From contig NZ_CP029194.1 in the NCBI RefSeq assembly GCF_008642375.1, positions 2,294,001-2,358,000 of the forward strand: a stretch of 64,000 bases of DNA, written 5' to 3'. Numbering within the stretch: position 1 is the stretch's first letter; every line of letters starts with the position of its first letter. This document shows positions 59,876 to 64,000 of the stretch, in pieces. The notes beneath the pieces are model-generated. The model was not told the DNA's origin, ran no database searches, and worked only from the letters and a program-made list of their open reading frames with translations. The position numbers and the translations under genes were made by a program. The stretch is from Streptomyces venezuelae. GTDB taxonomy: Bacteria; Actinomycetota; Actinomycetes; Streptomycetales; Streptomycetaceae.

Positions 59876-59962
59876 GTGACCGACACCGATGTGCGCCTGT
59901 GGCGGAGGGTCCATATGGACCTCGTCCGCTATGCGGGCTGCATGTGTCGCCCCTCCTGCTGA
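59876..59962 (+). CDS. Cysteine-rich regulatory leader peptide
   Basis: A 28-residue open frame too short for ordinary gene finders, encoding MTDTDVRLWRRVHMDLVRYA then GCMCRPSC and a stop. It resembles the 'putative leader peptide' class found before sulfur-metabolism genes in Streptomyces (basic W-R-R-V-H-x-D-L start, Cys-rich end). It ends 94 bp before the cysteine dioxygenase start. The natural reading is that ribosome progress through the three Cys codons reports cysteinyl-tRNA supply and controls the downstream genes. A second GTG at 59891 could shorten it to 23 residues. Confidence 0.72.
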   Translation: MTDTDVRLWRRVHMDLVRYAGCMCRPSC

Positions 59963-60056
59963 CTTCGCCCCCTTCCCCGCGCGCGCCCCGCCACTGACGT
60001 CCGTCCGTGTGCCCGGTGCCGTCGCGCCCTCCTCGCGAACTCCAGGACGGTCATCC

Positions 60057-60602
60057 GTGCCCCAGCCTGCCCCCGCTCCCTCCCCTGTCGTCTCCACGTT
60101 CGCTTCCGCCGCCCCGACGGCGGCCGAACTCCTCGACTTCGTCCGCCGGACGGCCGCCGACCGGGACCTCGTCGACTCCCTGCCGCTCGACCCCGAGGGC
60201 CGCACCTGGGTACGGCTCGACGGCCCCGGCGGCAGCGAGGCCTGGCTCATCGGCTGGCCGCCCGGCACGGGCACCGGCTGGCACGACCACGCCGAGTCCC
60301 TGGGCGCCTTCGCCACCGCACGCGGGGCACTGACCGAGAACGCCCTCGCGGTCCGGCTGCCTGCGAGCGGCTGGAAGACCCTGGAGCTGGCGGACGGCCT
60401 CGACCGCTCCCGGCGGCTGTCGGAGGGTGACGGCCGGGCCTTCGGCCGCCACCATGTGCACGAGGTGCTCAACGAGTCCCCGGACACCCACGCGGTGTCC
60501 GTGCACGCGTACTACCCGCCACTCCCGCTGATCCGGCGGTTCAGCCGGACGGACGCGGTGCTCCGCCTGGAGCAGGTCGAGCGTCCGGAGGACTGGCAGT
60601 GA
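60057..60602 (+). CDS. Cysteine dioxygenase
   Basis: A 181-residue cupin of the cysteine dioxygenase type I family, oxidising L-cysteine to cysteine sulfinate with Fe2+ and O2. The metal histidines are visible: two in GTGWHDHAESLGAF and one in FGRHHVHEVLNES. SWHAYYPPL-type C-terminus reads VSVHAYYPPLPLI. The start is the GTG at 60057 behind AGGACGG; upstream sequence in frame belongs to the leader region. The stop overlaps the rhodanese start, so cysteine sulfinate production is coupled to sulfur handling. Confidence 0.9.
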   Translation: MPQPAPAPSPVVSTFASAAPTAAELLDFVRRTAADRDLVDSLPLDPEGRTWVRLDGPGGSEAWLIGWPPGTGTGWHDHAESLGAFATARGALTENALAVRLPASGWKTLELADGLDRSRRLSEGDGRAFGRHHVHEVLNESPDTHAVSVHAYYPPLPLIRRFSRTDAVLRLEQVERPEDWQ

Positions 60603-61033
60603 GCGAGGAGCGGGTGGCCGGGGAAGTCGCCCCGGAACGAGTGGGCATCGACGAACTGCTCGAACGGGTCAGGGCGGGCATCGACCGGATCGAGCCCCGC
60701 GCCGCCCACGAGGCGTACGAGGCGGGTGACGCGCTCCTCGTGGACACGCGCTACGCGGCCCTGCGACAACGGGACGGGCTGATCCCGGGCGCGCTGGTCG
60801 TGGAGCGCAACGAGCTGGAATGGCGGCTCGACCCGCTGGGCAGCCACCGCGCGCCGGAGGCGGACAGCCACGACCTGCGGGTGGTCGTCCTCTGCAACGA
60901 GGGTTACGCCTCTTCCCTCGCGGTCGAGTCCCTCCGCCGCCTGGGGTTGCACCGCGCGACCGACCTCATCGGCGGCTTCCAGGCCTGGAAGGCGGCGGGC
61001 CTCCCGGTCCTGCTCCCGACGACCCCCGGCTGA
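60599..61033 (+). CDS. Rhodanese-like domain protein
   Basis: A 144-residue single-domain rhodanese-fold protein with the active-site cysteine in VVVLCNEGYASSLAVESL (about residue 99), ALLVDTRYAAL earlier and DLIGGFQAWKAAGLPV at the end. Rhodaneses carry sulfane sulfur as a persulfide. The GTG start overlaps the stop of the cysteine dioxygenase gene (GTGA), so both are made together under the leader peptide's control. Confidence 0.9.
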   Translation: MSEERVAGEVAPERVGIDELLERVRAGIDRIEPRAAHEAYEAGDALLVDTRYAALRQRDGLIPGALVVERNELEWRLDPLGSHRAPEADSHDLRVVVLCNEGYASSLAVESLRRLGLHRATDLIGGFQAWKAAGLPVLLPTTPG

Positions 61034-61041
61034 CCGCGCCG

Positions 61042-61078
61042 GACGAGTCCTTCTGCCCCCCGGTCAGAAGGACTCGTC
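61042..61078. terminator. Bidirectional hairpin overlapping the recX stop
   Basis: A perfect 14 bp stem (GACGAGTCCTTCTG and complement; arms 61042-61055 and 61065-61078) with a 9-nt loop. One arm encodes the last codons of recX (DESF, stop), so the terminator is partly coding. Confidence 0.78.
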
Positions 61079-61630
61079 CAGCCCGTCCGTGGACTCACCC
61101 TCGGCCTCCAGCGCCTGGCGGACGACGCGGAGTGCCATGCCCTCCGGGTACCCCTTGCGGGCGAGCATCCCGGCGAGGCGGCGCAGGCGCTTGTCTCTGT
61201 CGAGACCTCGTGTGGCGCGCAGCTTGCGGTCGACGAGCTCGCGCGCCGTGCTCTCCTCCTGCTCGGAGTCGAGCTGGTCCACCGCCTCCTGGATGAGCGC
61301 CGGCTCGACGCCCTTGGTCCGCAGCTCGCGGGCGAGGGCCCGGCGAGCGAGGCCCCGGCCGTGGTGGCGGGACTCCACCCAGGCCCCCGCGAAGGCGGCG
61401 TCGTCGATGAGCCCGACGTCCTCGAAGCGGGAGAGGATCTCCTCCGCCACGTCGTCGGGGATCTCCCGCTTGCGCAGGGCGTCGGCCAGCTGCTTGCGCG
61501 TGCGGGGGGTCCCGGTGAGCAGGCGCAGACAGATCGCCCGCGCCCGCTCAGCCGGATCCTGGGGTGACGGCTCCTTCTCGGCCCTCGACGAGTCGGGGCC
61601 GTCACCCGGCCATTCGGTGCGACCGGTCAC
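61064..61630 (-). CDS. recX: Regulatory protein RecX
   Basis: A 188-residue RecX, which binds within RecA filaments and modulates or inhibits them. Three helical repeats are visible: AICLRLLTGTPRTRKQLADA, GLIDDAAFAGAWVESRHHGR with RALARELRTKGVEPALIQEA, and RKLRATRGLDRDKRLRRLAG. The N-terminal 35 residues are charged and variable. The GTG at 61630 begins 4 bp after the recA stop, so recX depends on the recA transcript. The last codons form an arm of the terminator. Confidence 0.93.
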   Translation of the reverse strand: MTGRTEWPGDGPDSSRAEKEPSPQDPAERARAICLRLLTGTPRTRKQLADALRKREIPDDVAEEILSRFEDVGLIDDAAFAGAWVESRHHGRGLARRALARELRTKGVEPALIQEAVDQLDSEQEESTARELVDRKLRATRGLDRDKRLRRLAGMLARKGYPEGMALRVVRQALEAEGESTDGLDESF

Positions 61631-61634
61631 CGGT

Positions 61635-62771
<1,137 letters not shown>

Positions 62772-62919
62772 GGGTTCCACCCGGTTTGCTTGAGTCGATC
62801 GCTTCATGTGAAAGACGCTAACCCCTGCCACTGACAATGGGCCCCGGCGTCCCCTCCGACCTGTGGACAACTCGCCGGCGAGCCGCCGACAAGCCCTGAT
62901 TTTCCGGGGCCGGACCTCC

Positions 62920-62949
62920 ATCAGAATGGATGTTCGATTTTAGTGTCAA
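62920..62949 (-). promoter_or_regulatory. recA promoter
   Basis: On the minus strand: -35 TTGACA (62949-62944), an 18 bp spacer, and -10 TCTGAT (62925-62920). The -35 is a perfect consensus. The SOS box lies across the spacer and the -10. Confidence 0.75.
62922..62937 (-). promoter_or_regulatory. SOS box (LexA operator) of recA
   Basis: On the minus strand TCGAACATCCATTCTG, with the left half TCGAAC perfect and the right half degenerate. It sits inside the recA promoter, so LexA binding would exclude RNA polymerase. It shares the TCGAAC half with the lexA box at 9172. Confidence 0.8.
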
Positions 62950-63086
62950 GCGCGCCACGCACACCGGCACGACCCGCCCCCGCACTCCGCTCCGCCGAGT
63001 TCACCGCCCCGGCTCTCGGGCCTACGATCGGCTCACCGAGGCCCCATTGAGGCCCACTGACCAGGGGCGCGGAGAGGACGAGGAAC

Positions 63087-63752
63087 ATGGCGGGCGACGA
63101 GCGGGAACTGGCCGAGGCCCAGCGGGCGCACTGGCAGAGCACGTACTCCACCCATCCCGGCATGTACGGCGAGAAGCCGTCCGCGCCCGCGGTCCACGCC
63201 GCCTCCCTCTTCCGTTCCGCCGGCGCCCGGGAACTGCTCGAACTCGGCGCCGGACACGGCCGTGACGCCCTGCACTTCGCCGACGAGGGCTTCACCGTGA
63301 AGGCCACCGACTTCTCCGCGACCGGCCTGGAGCAGCTGCGCGGCGCCGCGCTCGCCCGGGGGACGGCGGAGCGGGTCACCACGGCCGTCCACGACGTCCG
63401 CGACCCCTTGCCGCTGCCGGACGCGTCGGTCGACGCCGTGTTCGCCCACATGCTGCTGTGCATGGCCCTGTCCACCGAGGAGATCCGGGCTCTCGTCGCC
63501 GAGGTCGCCCGGGTCCTGCGGCCCGGCGGCACCTTCGTGTACACCGTCCGCCACACCGGCGACGCCCACTACGGCACCGGAATCGCCCACGGCGACGACA
63601 TCCACGAGCACGGCGGCTTCGCCGTGCACTTCTTCCCCCGCGAGCTGGTCGACACCCTCGCCGAGGGCTGGACCCTGGACGAGGTCCACCCCTTCGAGGA
63701 GGGCGACCTGCCCCGCCGCCTGTGGCGCGTCACGCAGACCCTGCCCCGCTGA
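63087..63752 (+). CDS. Class I SAM-dependent methyltransferase
   Basis: A 221-residue methyltransferase: motif I LLELGAGHGRDALHFA (about residue 50), FTVKATDFSATGLEQL (motif II acidic residue), VTTAVHDVRDPLPLPDASVD and FAHMLLCMALSTEEI, with post-core strand VLRPGGTFVYTVRHTG. The N-terminal HWQSTYSTHPGMYGEKPS resembles Methyltransf_11/thiopurine-like enzymes. The substrate is unknown. The ATG follows GGACGAGGAAC. Divergent from recA. Confidence 0.88.
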   Translation: MAGDERELAEAQRAHWQSTYSTHPGMYGEKPSAPAVHAASLFRSAGARELLELGAGHGRDALHFADEGFTVKATDFSATGLEQLRGAALARGTAERVTTAVHDVRDPLPLPDASVDAVFAHMLLCMALSTEEIRALVAEVARVLRPGGTFVYTVRHTGDAHYGTGIAHGDDIHEHGGFAVHFFPRELVDTLAEGWTLDEVHPFEEGDLPRRLWRVTQTLPR

Positions 63753-63763
63753 GCGTCGGCCCG

Positions 63764-64000
63764 CTACCGGCGGCCTTCCTCCACCGGCAGCGACCCGCCG
63801 GGGACCGCCGTCACCGGCGACAGCTCCGGGCGCTTGGCCCGGCGGCCGTCGCCCGACGAGCGGCCGCGGAGGCGGCGGCCCAGCCAGGGGCCGAGGAAGG
63901 CCCCGGCCCAGCGCACTTCGGCTCCCATCGCACGCAGGCCCGTGAGCGGAGGGTGCGGCGGCGGGGGCAGCGGCCGGGACCAGGAGTCGTCGCTGCCGGG
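63764..64000 (-). CDS. C-terminal fragment of a gene running off the window
   Basis: The last 78 codons of a minus-strand gene: PGSDDSWSRPLPPPPHPPLT, then MGAEVRWAGAFLGPWLGRRL, a basic stretch, and a stop TAG at 63764-63766. Codon choice is strongly GC at third positions in this frame. The family cannot be identified from this tail. It is convergent with the methyltransferase gene, 11 bp apart. Confidence 0.55.
   Translation of the reverse strand, partial: PGSDDSWSRPLPPPPHPPLTGLRAMGAEVRWAGAFLGPWLGRRLRGRSSGDGRRAKRPELSPVTAVPGGSLPVEEGRR

Larger units (their letters stand above)
62772..63086. other. Divergent intergenic region, recA / methyltransferase
   Basis: This is 315 bp with the recA promoter and SOS box (62920-62949) and a recA 5' leader of about 140 nt. 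A promoter for the rightward gene must lie between 62950 and 63080 but was not assigned. Confidence 0.6.

Overview
The window is high-GC actinobacterial chromosome, almost certainly Streptomyces. Gene content and order match, from memory, the conserved core block of S. coelicolor that runs from recA/recX through gluABCD, miaB, miaA, dapF, rshA and hflX to lexA and nrdRJ. GTG starts, ATGA overlaps, perfect GC-rich hairpins without U-tracts and near-absence of TTA codons fit the genus. Most of the window is core; accessory content is concentrated at about 12-21 kb and 33-45 kb.

Region 1 (1-5.1 kb): the C-terminal part of an MFS drug pump; a leftward run of arylamine N-acetyltransferase, a DUF4937-like protein, a histidine phosphatase and an ADP-ribosylglycohydrolase; then a TerD-family gene facing nrdJ. 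Region 2 (5.2-12.1 kb): class II ribonucleotide reductase nrdJ with its repressor nrdR, divergent from lexA, then a DinG/XPD-type helicase. The nrdR-lexA gap carries two NrdR boxes and one SOS box.

Region 3 (12.1-18.2 kb): a four-gene NRPS-independent siderophore operon (PLP aminotransferase, IucA/IucC synthetase, GNAT acyltransferase, second IucA/IucC synthetase), with no hydroxylase, no decarboxylase and no recognisable iron box. It is followed by two tandem trypsin-like lipoproteins. Region 4 (21-32.7 kb): hflX, an M1 peptidase, an RSH (ppGpp) protein with an intact hydrolase and an eroded synthetase, dapF, a small membrane protein, miaA, two small proteins, a LigB-like protein and miaB.

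Region 5 (32.7-45.1 kb): a secreted RHS polymorphic toxin of about 2,750 residues whose unique 245-residue tip looks like a PD-(D/E)XK nuclease. Two small downstream genes, one with atypical codon use, are candidate immunity genes. An MmpS-like membrane protein, a PGRP amidase and a probably frameshifted small gene follow.

Region 6 (45.1-57.9 kb): a DeoR regulator, DUF4406 and NUDIX genes, DedA, a NarL-type two-component pair, a YCII-LuxR fusion, a TAXI binding protein, and the gluK-gluR / gluABCD glutamate uptake locus. Region 7 (58-64 kb): an FAD monooxygenase; a three-cysteine leader peptide ahead of cysteine dioxygenase and a rhodanese; then recX-recA with an SOS-regulated promoter, a methyltransferase and a partial gene. 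The DNA-damage and nucleotide genes (lexA, recA, nrdRJ, dinG-like) form one regulatory theme; the RHS locus, the siderophore operon and the cysteine leader are the most interesting elements.
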